A stretch of DNA of 64,000 nucleotides from Bradyrhizobium iriomotense (GCF_030160715.1 NZ_BSOW01000008.1:1-64000), one strand, 5' to 3'; shown: positions 15,947 to 24,831, counted from the first letter of the stretch. The notes: generated by a model from the sequence alone, not told the origin. Program-made: numbers and translations.

Positions 15947-16786
15947 TCAAAGCGCTTTCAGCACAAAATCGAAGTTGGCCTTCCATTTTGTGTCAGCCCC
16001 CTCGATCGCTTCGAAGGCGACAACGAGCGACTCCTTGACCCCGAAGACCGCATCCGACTCCAGATAAGGATCTCCTGCGACAAAAATGTGCGTGCAAACC
16101 CGCTCGTACCCGTCGGCGCCAACCAGGAAATGCACATGGGCCGGCCGATTGGGATGCCGGCCAACCGCCTTGAGCATCTGCCCGACCGGACCGTCGTGGG
16201 GAATTGGATAGGAAACCGGTTTGATGCCCCGGAAGCGGTATCGACCATCTGGCCCGGTGCGGAAATAGCCACGGTTGTTGAACGGTGGCTGGATGCCGGG
16301 CTGCTGCACGTCATAGTAGCCGTCGTGGTTGTCCGACCACACGTCGAGTGAGGCGCCCGCAATGGGATTGCCGGAAATATCCAGGACTCGCCCTTCAAAG
16401 AGACAAGTCTCGCCTTTGCCATCCAAGTTGATGGAATCACCCATCGCCCGTTCGGGGGATCCGGCGACGTGGAAGGGACCCAAGACCGTATTGTCAGTGG
16501 CGCCTGCTGGCCGCCGGTAGTTGATGGCATCGACGAGCATCGAGACGCCGAGCACATCAGACAGTAGAATAAACTCCTGCCGCTCATTGCTGCAGATCTT
16601 GCCCGTACGGGTCAGGAATTCGATCGCGGTGAACCACTCTGCCTCGTTGAGCTCCACATCGCGGATAAACGCGTGCAGGTGGCGAACCAGGGACTCCATG
16701 ACCTTCCGCAGTCGCGGGTCAATGCCCGCACTCATGCGCTCGTTGACGGTCTCAACGGAGTTGAACTCGCTCAGATACTTGTTCAC
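15947..16786 (-). CDS. Hydroxyquinol 1,2-dioxygenase
   Basis: 279 residues, an intradiol ring-cleavage dioxygenase. The helical N-terminal dimerisation domain (residues 1-100) is followed by the beta-sandwich. Iron ligands can be read as Y157/158 (DGYYD), Y193 (VSYPIP), H217 and H219 (RPAHVHFL), matching the Tyr-Tyr-His-His set of hydroxyquinol dioxygenases. GPFHVAGSPERAMGDSI and DNHDGYYDVQQPG are typical of the hydroxyquinol rather than the catechol group. It opens hydroxyquinol to maleylacetate. It is the last gene behind a ribose-type importer (50 bp after the ATPase), an unusual partner for this enzyme. A relative acting on another trihydroxybenzene is possible. Confidence 0.9.
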   Translation of the reverse strand: MNKYLSEFNSVETVNERMSAGIDPRLRKVMESLVRHLHAFIRDVELNEAEWFTAIEFLTRTGKICSNERQEFILLSDVLGVSMLVDAINYRRPAGATDNTVLGPFHVAGSPERAMGDSINLDGKGETCLFEGRVLDISGNPIAGASLDVWSDNHDGYYDVQQPGIQPPFNNRGYFRTGPDGRYRFRGIKPVSYPIPHDGPVGQMLKAVGRHPNRPAHVHFLVGADGYERVCTHIFVAGDPYLESDAVFGVKESLVVAFEAIEGADTKWKANFDFVLKAL

Positions 16787-16836
16787 TTTCTTAAGCCTCT
16801 TCTTTGGACACCGCGCGTCTCCGATAGGACCAGGCC

Positions 16837-17616
16837 TCAGACCGTTCCTCCTAACGAGGATTCCAGTTGAGCCAGTTCCTGCCCCCCCGCCATCAGATTC
16901 TGAAGCTCGTCCGCCGAAATCTTCCCACGGTCGGCGGTACCCAACGTCTTGCCGCGATTAAGAACTGTGAACCGATCCCCAACGGCCATCGCATGCCGTA
17001 CGTTGTGGGTGATGAACACAACACCAATCCCCTTCTTGCGAACCTGATCGATGGTCGCGAGCACATTCGCGGTCTGGCGAACGCCAAGGGCCGACGTAGG
17101 CTCGTCGAGGATAAGAACCTTCGCGCCAAAATAGACCGCCCGCGCAATCGCGACCGTCTGGCGCTCGCCTCCCGACAATGTACCCACCGCCTGTTCGGGC
17201 TCGCGCAAGTTGATGCCCATGTGCGACATCTCCTGCATGGCGACGCGATCTGCCATTTTGAAGTCGATCGTGCGGAACGGCCACACTCCCCGCTCCGGCT
17301 CCCGCCCCATCCAGAAATTCCGGCTAACGCTCATCAGCGGAATCACCGCGAGATCCTGATAGACCGTCGCAATGCCGGCAGACATCGCATCGCGCGGGTT
17401 GGCAAAATGCGCAGTCTCGCCATTAACCTTCATTTCTCCGTGGGTTGGCGCGTGAACTCCAGCCATCGTCTTGATGAAGGTTGATTTGCCTGCGCCGTTG
17501 TCCCCCAAAAGACAATGGCACTCGCCAGGCATCACGCTGAACGACACCCCAGATAGCGCAATGATGTGCCCAAAATGCTTCTGGATATCGATCATCTCGA
17601 CGATCGGCACGGCCAT
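16837..17616 (-). CDS. Sugar ABC importer ATPase (single-domain)
   Basis: 259 residues from ATG 17616, which overlaps the permease stop (TGATG) and has GGGAGAAAGG upstream. Walker A GDNGAGKST, signature TLSGGERQ, Walker B LILDEPTSAL and the H-loop FITHN are intact. This is the short one-domain form seen in fructose-type (FrcA-like) importers, not the two-domain RbsA form, so it should work as a homodimer. It powers uptake of a sugar or polyol with the permease 17616-18755 and binding protein 18818-19771. Confidence 0.88.
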   Translation of the reverse strand: MAVPIVEMIDIQKHFGHIIALSGVSFSVMPGECHCLLGDNGAGKSTFIKTMAGVHAPTHGEMKVNGETAHFANPRDAMSAGIATVYQDLAVIPLMSVSRNFWMGREPERGVWPFRTIDFKMADRVAMQEMSHMGINLREPEQAVGTLSGGERQTVAIARAVYFGAKVLILDEPTSALGVRQTANVLATIDQVRKKGIGVVFITHNVRHAMAVGDRFTVLNRGKTLGTADRGKISADELQNLMAGGQELAQLESSLGGTV

Positions 17617-18755
17617 CACCTTTCTCCCGTGATCAGGCGACGGATATAGGTGTTAGCTATCACCGCCCCGAGCAGGATGGAGCCGAGGAAGACTCGAAAC
17701 AGCGAGCTCTCGACATTGGTGAAGAACAGCCCCTGCTGCACCACGCCAAAGATCACAGCACCTAACGCAGCCCCGATCACGGATCCATAGCCGCCAGTCA
17801 GAAGCGCTCCACCAATCACAACGCAAATGATTGCTTCGAACTCCTTCATGAGCCCGCGATCGGCCGCGGCAGATCCGAATTCGACGACTTGCGAGATCCC
17901 GAGCACCGCCGCGCAGAGAGATGCAAACATGAACATGATGATTTTGACGCGGGTGACGGGAACACCGATGTAGCGGGCCGCCTGCGGGTCGCCACCCGTG
18001 GCAAAAATCCAGTTACCGAACTTGGTTCGCGTGAGCAGCCATTGCCCGAAGATCAACAGACCGATGGCCCACACTATCAGCATGGGGATGCCCTCGACCA
18101 CCGGCTGTCCTGCGCGTGCCCCCCGGGCAAAGGTCGCAATCACACCATGGTTGGCGAGCCATTGGAAAAGGCCGGTAAGAACCTTGCCCCCGAAGAGCCT
18201 GGCCAACGGATCATTCGCAGCCGCCTCGCCCATGCCCGAGACGACCGTCTGGCGGGTCAAGGAGATGGCGCTCCAGATCGTTAACCCGCGCAGGATGAAC
18301 ATGAAGGCGAGGGTAACAATGAATGACGGCAAGCCCGTCCTGACAACGAGAATGCCGTTGATCGCACCCAGCGCACATGCCAGCGTCAACGCGAGAAGGA
18401 TCGACAGCCACACGGGCAACCCCAGCGCGATCGTCAGCAACGCGAAGATCATGCCGGAGAAACCCACCATAGAGCCTAGCGACAGATCAAATTCACCCGC
18501 GATCATCAAGAGGCAGACGCCAACCGCTAGCACAACGAACTGGGCTGACACCGTGCTCCAGCTCATCGCGCCTTCCAGGGTGAACATCGCCGTTCCGCCC
18601 GCAAGTACGAAAAAGAACGCAAAAACCGCAACCGTTCCACAGATCGCACCGAGCTCCGGCCGGATAATCGCCCGACGGAATTTCGACATCCGCTTTATTC
18701 GTTCATCTCTTGCCGTATGCATTAGGGGGGCTGCTACTGTTGAGGGCATCGTCAT
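17616..18755 (-). CDS. Sugar ABC importer permease
   Basis: 379 residues with about ten hydrophobic spans. The conserved BPD_transp_2 motif GEFDLSLGSMVG (near residue 90) and FVVLAVGVCLLMIAGEFD place it with ribose/fructose permeases. It is longer than the usual ~330 because of a periplasmic insert around residues 190-235. It overlaps the ATPase gene by 1 bp, and the binding-protein gene lies upstream across a stem-loop. Confidence 0.88.
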   Translation of the reverse strand: MTMPSTVAAPLMHTARDERIKRMSKFRRAIIRPELGAICGTVAVFAFFFVLAGGTAMFTLEGAMSWSTVSAQFVVLAVGVCLLMIAGEFDLSLGSMVGFSGMIFALLTIALGLPVWLSILLALTLACALGAINGILVVRTGLPSFIVTLAFMFILRGLTIWSAISLTRQTVVSGMGEAAANDPLARLFGGKVLTGLFQWLANHGVIATFARGARAGQPVVEGIPMLIVWAIGLLIFGQWLLTRTKFGNWIFATGGDPQAARYIGVPVTRVKIIMFMFASLCAAVLGISQVVEFGSAAADRGLMKEFEAIICVVIGGALLTGGYGSVIGAALGAVIFGVVQQGLFFTNVESSLFRVFLGSILLGAVIANTYIRRLITGER

Positions 18756-18775
18756 GGTTCAAGATCCCAAAAGAG

Positions 18776-18803
18776 CACGGGCTGCGACTTCCCGCAGCCC
18801 GTG
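18776..18803 (-). terminator. Intercistronic stem-loop after the binding-protein gene
   Basis: CACGGGCTGCG (18776-18786) pairs perfectly (11 bp) with CGCAGCCCGTG (18793-18803). On the minus strand it is followed by CTCTTTT. It sits between binding protein and permease, where such structures usually lower downstream expression or protect the upstream mRNA. A matching arrangement exists at 61042-61076. Confidence 0.7.
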
Positions 18804-18817
18804 AGTCACGGGAGGAA

Positions 18818-19771
18818 TTAGCGGTACTTGCCGGCCAGCGACTCGACCAATTGGATATTTTCCTTAGTGACGAAGCCTGGCCCCGACAGAACCGAATTTG
18901 CGGGCGTTACGCCGTAGCGCAGGTGATTTGTCAGCGTAATGAGTGACAGATAGCCTTGCAGGAACGGTTGCTGATCGATAGCGAACTTGATCACACCTTC
19001 CTTGATCGCCCTTGAGATATCGGGATTGAGATCGAAGGTGGCAAAGAAGATCCGACCAGCTTGGCCGTTCTCCTTCAGGGCCTTGATTGTCGGAATAGCC
19101 GTCATCGGACCGAGGGTCAGCACCGCCTCCGTCTGCGGATTGGCAGCCAGGTAGGCCTTGACCCGGTTGGCGATTTCCGTCGCGTCGGTGCCCGAGTCGA
19201 TCATTTGCTTGCCGAGCTCGACACCGAGGCCAGCCGCAAAGCCCTTGCACCGCTGCTCGCCCGCGACATTCGGGAAGAGACTGTTGACGCAAAGGAACGA
19301 CTTGACGCCGGCGGCCTTCGCCTTCTCACCAGCTCCCTTGCCCGCCTCGAACTCGGGCTGACCGACATGAAGAAGGGCGCCCAGCTTTTTCGACTGCTCG
19401 GCCGTGCCAGTGTTCATCGTCACCACTGGAATTCCCTTGTCGACCGCAGCGGAGATCTGTCCCCCAATCAGATCGAAATCGGGAATGGTGATAATGATTC
19501 CGTCCGGGGCCTCGGCAACCGTCTGCTGTATGATCCGCGCCATGTCGGCAAGGTCGCCCGTCGGCGGGTTACGAAACGTTACCGTGGAGCCGGTCTCTTT
19601 CGCCGCCAGCGTGGCGGCATTCTTGACCGTGTTCCAGAATGTTTCACTGTCCGGCGAATGTTCGATCATGACGAATTTCTCGTCTTTCGCGACGGCAGTT
19701 CCTGCCGCACCAAACATCGCCACCGCAGTGAACGCCGCGGAAATCAGAGACAACTTCAGTCTATCGTGCAT
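18818..19771 (-). CDS. Periplasmic sugar-binding protein, importer 1
   Basis: 317 residues. The signal peptide MHDRLKLSLISAAFTAVAMFG...AVAKD is probably cut near residue 28. The periplasmic binding protein type 1 fold follows: FWNTVKNAATLAAKETGS, PDGIIITIPD, GIPVVTMNTGT, and the hinge/ligand region TFDLNPDISRAIKEG then AIDQQPFLQGY. The latter matches ribose/fructose-type binding proteins. It should deliver a sugar or cyclitol to permease 17616-18755. It heads a minus-strand operon ending in hydroxyquinol dioxygenase, and its promoter carries the shared motif at 19882-19922. Confidence 0.88.
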   Translation of the reverse strand: MHDRLKLSLISAAFTAVAMFGAAGTAVAKDEKFVMIEHSPDSETFWNTVKNAATLAAKETGSTVTFRNPPTGDLADMARIIQQTVAEAPDGIIITIPDFDLIGGQISAAVDKGIPVVTMNTGTAEQSKKLGALLHVGQPEFEAGKGAGEKAKAAGVKSFLCVNSLFPNVAGEQRCKGFAAGLGVELGKQMIDSGTDATEIANRVKAYLAANPQTEAVLTLGPMTAIPTIKALKENGQAGRIFFATFDLNPDISRAIKEGVIKFAIDQQPFLQGYLSLITLTNHLRYGVTPANSVLSGPGFVTKENIQLVESLAGKYR

Positions 19772-19878
19772 TCGACTCCTCCCTTGATAACCGGCTTATC
19801 CCGGCATTGCTCTGCAGATCGACAGCGCTTTGGCGCGCTGCGGTCCCCTCGTCGCGGTTATTCCATGTCGCGTAGTGC

Positions 19879-19926
19879 GGGATAAACAAGGTCAATCGGG
19901 AAACACTCTTGCACGCCGTGCAAAAA
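19879..19926 (-). promoter_or_regulatory. Shared promoter motif, site 1, with a palindrome
   Basis: On the minus strand: TTTTTGCAC, 12 nt, TGTTTCCC, 11 nt, TTTATCCC, about 110 bp before the importer-1 start. The upstream element lies in a perfect dyad TTGCACGCCGTGCAA (19909-19923). Same spacing as the other three sites. Confidence 0.7.
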
Positions 19927-20184
19927 GCATCGGTGCGAGATTGCGCTGCGATGCGCACGACTGCGGTCCGTCCGAACGCGATGACGCAGCTCGACGATAG
20001 CGTCGATCGCAGCCACGCCTTCTGTGGCGTCGCGTCGGCTCTTCAATTGATGGCGGCGGGTCCGGCGTCATCATCAGATTTCAAGAACCGCACGCTCAAC
20101 CACCGACCCGCTTCGGTTGAGTGGGCGGACGAGACACTCTCTGCGAACAGAGCCGCATCACAAGGAGGACGAAAACCGATGTCC

Positions 20185-20231
20185 TTTTGCATCACACACA
20201 ACAGTGTTTCCCGGCCCGCCGTCTTTATCCC
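20185..20231 (+). promoter_or_regulatory. Shared promoter motif, site 2
   Basis: TTTTGCAT (20185-20192), 12 nt, TGTTTCCC (20205-20212), 11 nt, TTTATCCC (20224-20231), about 110 bp before the importer-2 start at 20335. It faces site 1 across the divergent promoter region 19772-20334. The rest of that region shows no gene. Confidence 0.7.
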
Positions 20232-20334
20232 AAACGCCGCAATATAGGATAAGCCCTCCCAAGAGGACGATCGCTAATAGCGCGTCCGATCAAAAACAAT
20301 CACATCGGCATACGCCGTCAAAAGAGAGGAGCCC

Positions 20335-21357
20335 ATGAACACAACGCTGAAATTCTCGCTGGTCTCGACCGTGCTCGCCGCAACGCTGGCAGTCGGGGCA
20401 ACAAATGTCGCGGCCGCGGACTCGACCATGAAGCTCGGCCTTTCGATGCCGACACTGAACACACCTTTCTTCACCGTTCTCGTTGACGCAGCCACCAACG
20501 AAGCGAAGGCTGCCGGCGGGAGCGTCGTGCAGACGACGAACGCGAACCGCGACGCAAGTCAACAGGTCACGGACTTCCGGAACCTGATCAATGCGGGAGC
20601 CAACACGATTCTAGCGGGCGTTGTCGACCGCGCCGCGATCAAGCCCGCGCTCGACTTCGCCAAGAGCAAAAATGTCCCCGTGGTCATCGTCGATGATGAG
20701 CCCTCGGCGGGCGACGCATATGCTGTCGTCCGGGCCGACAACGTCGGGATGGGCGCTCGCGCGGCTGAAGCGCTCGCCGGCGCGATCACCGCAAAAAGCG
20801 GCCAGGTTCTCAACATCACGGGCGCCCTGACCACAACGAATGGTCGCAACCGCAAGGATGGGTTCAATCAGGAGTTCAAGAAGAAAGTCGCTGGGGTTGA
20901 AGTCATCGAGCAGACTGCCAACTGGGAAGGCCCCGCCAGTGCCAACGTCGCATTGACGGTGCTGAGCGGAAACCCGAACATCATCGGAATCTATCTGGCG
21001 ACCGACACGCTTTACTACGATCCCGTTGCAGCAGCGCTCAAATCACGCGGGCGTCTGGTCCCCATAGGCCAGCCTGGTCACATTCCTGTGGTCGCGATTG
21101 ACGGCGGATCGGGTGCTCTGAAGGCAATCCGCGAGGGCTATCTGGATGCGACCATATCGCAACCGGTGACCGACTATGCCAAATGCGGCGTCCGCTACCT
21201 CGCCGCTGCCCTCAAAGGCGAAGCGATGAAGGCGGGTCCCACCGACCATAACAGTACGGTGGTGAAGGACGGCGCCTATTATGTCGATGAGCTCCCTTCG
21301 CCGATCGTGACGAAGCAAAACGTCGACGATCCCAACCTCTGGGGCAACGGCCGATGA
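20335..21357 (+). CDS. Periplasmic sugar-binding protein, importer 2
   Basis: 340 residues with an AGAGGAG ribosome site. The signal peptide MNTTLKFSLVSTVLAATLAVG...VAAAD is cut near residue 28. The RbsB-type fold follows with LSMPTLNTPFFTVLVDAATNEAKAAG, AGANTILAGVVDRAAIKPAL, VVIVDDEPSAG, the hinge VVAIDGGSGALKAIREG and DATISQPVTDYAKCGV. First gene of the plus-strand operon binding protein, ATPase, permease, SDR. It is only distantly similar to the binding protein of importer 1, so the two importers probably differ in ligand. Confidence 0.88.
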   Translation: MNTTLKFSLVSTVLAATLAVGATNVAAADSTMKLGLSMPTLNTPFFTVLVDAATNEAKAAGGSVVQTTNANRDASQQVTDFRNLINAGANTILAGVVDRAAIKPALDFAKSKNVPVVIVDDEPSAGDAYAVVRADNVGMGARAAEALAGAITAKSGQVLNITGALTTTNGRNRKDGFNQEFKKKVAGVEVIEQTANWEGPASANVALTVLSGNPNIIGIYLATDTLYYDPVAAALKSRGRLVPIGQPGHIPVVAIDGGSGALKAIREGYLDATISQPVTDYAKCGVRYLAAALKGEAMKAGPTDHNSTVVKDGAYYVDELPSPIVTKQNVDDPNLWGNGR

Positions 21358-22916
21358 TCCCCGCGACTCGCCCCGCCGTCTCGTCGACATCGGTGAACCC
21401 GCTCGCCGCCATTGTGCAGATCGACCGGGCAGTTAAGCGATTTGGAGAGACAGTTGCACTCAACGAACTGTCGCTCACGATTTCGCGGGGCGAGTCGCAC
21501 GGCCTGGTTGGTCGCAATGGCGCTGGCAAGTCGACGCTGGTCTCAGTACTCACCGGGTTGAGGACCATCGATTCCGGCAAGTTCCTGGTCAATGGTGCGG
21601 CACCGCCGGTGCTAAGTGACCGTAACGCTTGGCGCGAGATCGTATCCTGTGTGTATCAACACCGCACGCTGGTTCCCGATCTAAGCGTTGCGGAGAATCT
21701 CTACCTTGGACGATATCAGGGCAAGCAGACGATCTCCTGGCGCGCGTTGAACCAGAAGGCTTCCGCCGAGCTCGATAGCTGGAATATGCCGATCCTGCCG
21801 AATGCGAAGGTCCGGGATCTCGGCGTCGGCGAAGCTCAGATGGTCGAAATTGCGCGCGCCCTCAGCCAGGGCTCGCGGTTCGTCATTCTCGATGAGCCGA
21901 CAGCGCAATTGATCGCCAGCGAAATCGACCAGCTGATCTTGCGCGTGAACGAGCTGCGCAAGCGCGGGGTGACCTTCCTGTTCATCTCTCATCACCTGGA
22001 GGAGATTCCACAGGTGTGCGACACAGTCACGGTCCTTCGTAACGGTCGGGATGTGCTGCACGGGGACGCGCAGAAGATTACCACGACCCGGATCGTTTCT
22101 GCGATGGTCGGCGACGAGGCGACAGGCATCGCATTGACCGCAAGCGAGCATGTGACACGCCCTCCCCTCTCGTCGGACATGCCGGTCGTCCTGGACGCTC
22201 AGATTAAAGCAGCGGCTTGCAAGGACACATTCCATCTCACCCTGCGAGCAGGCGAGGTCGTTGGCCTGGCCGGCCACTCTGGATCTGGCACTCGCCACCT
22301 GGCTCTTACGCTGGCTGGCCACAATCCGCGCTGGGCGGGCCAGATCCAGCTCAAGGGTGAGAAAGTCCCGCGAACTTGGAATCCCAGCACTGCAGTGCGA
22401 ACCGGCATCAGCCTGCTGCCGGAAGATCGCATCAAGACCGGTTTGGTCGGCGGCCTTTCCATCGAAGACAACATCACGCTTCCCAGCCTCAAGACGTTCT
22501 CGAGACGAGTTCTGATTGATCGCAAGGCACGCCGCAAATTCGCCGAAGCAAACCGCACTGACCTTGGGATCGCCTGTCATTCAGTCACCCAGGCTGTGAG
22601 CGAGCTCAGCGGCGGCAACCAACAAAAGGTTCTGTTGGGTTCGGCCTTGAGCCCGAACCCAGCGATCCTGATCCTGCTGCATCCGACCGCCGGCGTGGAT
22701 ATAGCCTCAAAAGCCACGATCCTGGATATTGTCGAGCGGCGCCGGCGGCAGGGCTTGGCGGTCATTCTCGTCAGCGATGAACCGGAAGAACTCGCGTTTT
22801 GCGACAGGGTCCAGGTCTGGGTCCGCGGCGAGAAGGTCGCTGAGAGAAGCGGTATGAACGAGCAAGAGCTCGTCGCCGCGATGGAGGGTTTCACTCTGCC
22901 TTCGGAGACATCATGA
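21354..22916 (+). CDS. Two-domain sugar ABC ATPase with a degenerate second domain
   Basis: 520 residues, RbsA-like. Domain 1 has Walker A GRNGAGKST, a signature-like LGVGEAQ and Walker B FVILDEPTAQL. In domain 2 the Walker A lysine is absent (GHSGSGTRH), as is common in this family. In addition the Walker B acidic pair is replaced (ILILLHPTAGVD where DEPT is usual), while the signature LSGGNQQKV is kept. Only one functional ATP site is expected. It overlaps both neighbours by 4 bp (ATGA). Confidence 0.88.
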   Translation: MIPATRPAVSSTSVNPLAAIVQIDRAVKRFGETVALNELSLTISRGESHGLVGRNGAGKSTLVSVLTGLRTIDSGKFLVNGAAPPVLSDRNAWREIVSCVYQHRTLVPDLSVAENLYLGRYQGKQTISWRALNQKASAELDSWNMPILPNAKVRDLGVGEAQMVEIARALSQGSRFVILDEPTAQLIASEIDQLILRVNELRKRGVTFLFISHHLEEIPQVCDTVTVLRNGRDVLHGDAQKITTTRIVSAMVGDEATGIALTASEHVTRPPLSSDMPVVLDAQIKAAACKDTFHLTLRAGEVVGLAGHSGSGTRHLALTLAGHNPRWAGQIQLKGEKVPRTWNPSTAVRTGISLLPEDRIKTGLVGGLSIEDNITLPSLKTFSRRVLIDRKARRKFAEANRTDLGIACHSVTQAVSELSGGNQQKVLLGSALSPNPAILILLHPTAGVDIASKATILDIVERRRRQGLAVILVSDEPEELAFCDRVQVWVRGEKVAERSGMNEQELVAAMEGFTLPSETS

Positions 22917-23947
22917 GCAACAGCACACATATCAGCCCAGCAGCGCCGCCCCTCGCGGGGGTGCGCCCTACTCCGAATCGAAGGTCCCTGAGCAATCTGT
23001 TCCAGCCTGAATGGGCGATCCTACCGGTGCTGGTCGTCGTGATCATCGCCGGCGCCATCTTGAACCCGGCCTTCCTGTCCTCTGACAACATCTACGGCGT
23101 CATGCAGCAGGCCAGCGAACTCGGCATTCTCACCATGGGCCTGACCCTCGTGCTGATTGCCGGCAAATTCGACCTATCCCTCGAATCGACCTTCGGGCTC
23201 GCTCCCATGCTGGGGGTCTATTGTTTTCTCGATGTGAGCGGCGGAAGCCTCGGCCTGATGAGTTCGCCAATTTTGGCCCTTTTGGCGATCTTCGTCTCGG
23301 GCGCCCTGATTGGCGCGTTCAACGGCGTCCTGGTGATCTATCTGAAGTTCAATGCGTTCATCGCGACGTTGGCCACATTGATCCTGCTCCGGGGCATCAG
23401 CCTAGGTGTTACGCGTGGACAGACCCTCTCGGAATTGCCACCGCTGCTGACGGCGCCGGGAGAGGCGAGCATCGGAAACGTGCCGCTGTCCTTCCTCATT
23501 GCTTTGGGCCTGCTCGCGATGCTCACCTTGTTCATGTCGCGCCACCGGATCGGGCGAATGCTCTATGCGGTCGGGGGCAATTCCCAGGCCGCTCGGGTTG
23601 CCGGAATACCCGTCGAGCGTGTCCTGATGTGGGTCTTCATTGCCGCCGGCGTGCTGGCTGCGCTCGCAGGCCTTCTGCAGGCTGGTCGCATCGCCTCGAT
23701 TCCATCGTCTCTCGGGCAGAACCTGATCTTCAACGCATTCGCCGCGGCCGTGCTGGGCGGGGTCAGCCTCAACGGCGGACGCGGTACGATGCCGGGCGCC
23801 TGCGGCGGGGTTTTGCTACTCGTCCTCATCCAGGACGTACTGGTTCTATCGCAGGTCCCTGCTTACTGGATCAACGCCACGACCGGCGGAATCATCCTGG
23901 TCGCACTGCTCATCAGCAAGCTCAGCGGAGCTGATAAAGCGGCCTGA
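22913..23947 (+). CDS. Sugar ABC permease, importer 2
   Basis: 344 residues with about nine to ten spans. The conserved motif GKFDLSLESTFGLA sits near residue 85, and the late motif AVLGGVSLNGGRGTMPG is typical of BPD_transp_2 permeases. It starts within the last codons of the ATPase gene. The next gene is an SDR 95 bp downstream. Confidence 0.88.
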   Translation: MSNSTHISPAAPPLAGVRPTPNRRSLSNLFQPEWAILPVLVVVIIAGAILNPAFLSSDNIYGVMQQASELGILTMGLTLVLIAGKFDLSLESTFGLAPMLGVYCFLDVSGGSLGLMSSPILALLAIFVSGALIGAFNGVLVIYLKFNAFIATLATLILLRGISLGVTRGQTLSELPPLLTAPGEASIGNVPLSFLIALGLLAMLTLFMSRHRIGRMLYAVGGNSQAARVAGIPVERVLMWVFIAAGVLAALAGLLQAGRIASIPSSLGQNLIFNAFAAAVLGGVSLNGGRGTMPGACGGVLLLVLIQDVLVLSQVPAYWINATTGGIILVALLISKLSGADKAA

Positions 23948-24042
23948 GCAAGCCAGCCAAGGCAGCTTGCCTAAGCACCGGTTTTGATGACGGCAACGCA
24001 ATTGAATGGCTCTCATCCGAGCCTGAATTGGGAGGTAAGGCA

Positions 24043-24765
24043 ATGCGTCTTGCAAAGAAGGTGGCACTGATCACGGGCGGCGCGCGGGGAATAGGCCTTG
24101 CAACCGTGAAGCTCTTCGCCAAAGAAGGGGCAACAGTCCACGTCTGTGATCTCAACTTCGATGAAGACTTCGCCATCGATGGAGTGGTTCGGCATCGGTT
24201 AGACGTAACCGACTTCGCCAATTGGCAAACCGTTGTGCAGGACATCATTCACCAAGATGGCCGCATCGATATCTTGTTCAACAACGCAGGTACCGTCCTG
24301 TCCTACGCCGGTATCGCCGACATCTCCATCGAGGACTGGCACAAGGTCATCGCCATCAACCAGACCGGCCCGTTTTACGGAATGAAGGCCGTCCTTCCAT
24401 ACATGAGGGCCGTCGGCCGCGGCTCGATCATCAATACCTCATCGATCTGGGGAATTGCGGGGGCGGCCGGCGTGGCAGCGTATACCGCATCCAAAGCGGC
24501 GGTCAGACATATGAGCAAGAACGCCGCCTTGACGTATGTCGCCGATGGCATCCGGGTAAATTCGATACATCCTGGCATCATTCAAACGCCGATGATCGAT
24601 GCGCAGGATCCGCAAATTACGGACGCTGTCGTCAGCATCACCCCAATGAAACGATTGGGAAGGCCGGAGGAAATCGCCTACGGAGCCCTGTTTCTGGCGA
24701 GCGACGAATCCAGCTACATGACCGGAGCCGAACTCGTCATCGACGGCGGATATACTGCGCCATAA
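24043..24765 (+). CDS. SDR-family dehydrogenase 3
   Basis: 240 residues from ATG 24043, chosen for GGGAGG 8 nt upstream. TGGARGIG cofactor motif, D in HVCDLNFDED (NAD type), NNAG at residues 82-85, catalytic S and Y-T-A-S-K, and the C-terminal ELVIDGGYTAP are present. This is the classical SDR of cyclohexanol/3-alpha-hydroxysteroid or levodione-reductase style. It is the last gene of the importer-2 operon, so it probably acts on the imported compound or its keto form. Confidence 0.85.
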   Translation: MRLAKKVALITGGARGIGLATVKLFAKEGATVHVCDLNFDEDFAIDGVVRHRLDVTDFANWQTVVQDIIHQDGRIDILFNNAGTVLSYAGIADISIEDWHKVIAINQTGPFYGMKAVLPYMRAVGRGSIINTSSIWGIAGAAGVAAYTASKAAVRHMSKNAALTYVADGIRVNSIHPGIIQTPMIDAQDPQITDAVVSITPMKRLGRPEEIAYGALFLASDESSYMTGAELVIDGGYTAP

Positions 24766-24831
24766 CAATCAGGCGATCCGCTCAACGACGGTCGAAATTC
24801 CGCGAACCTGGCAAGGTTGCGACCGGGCACC

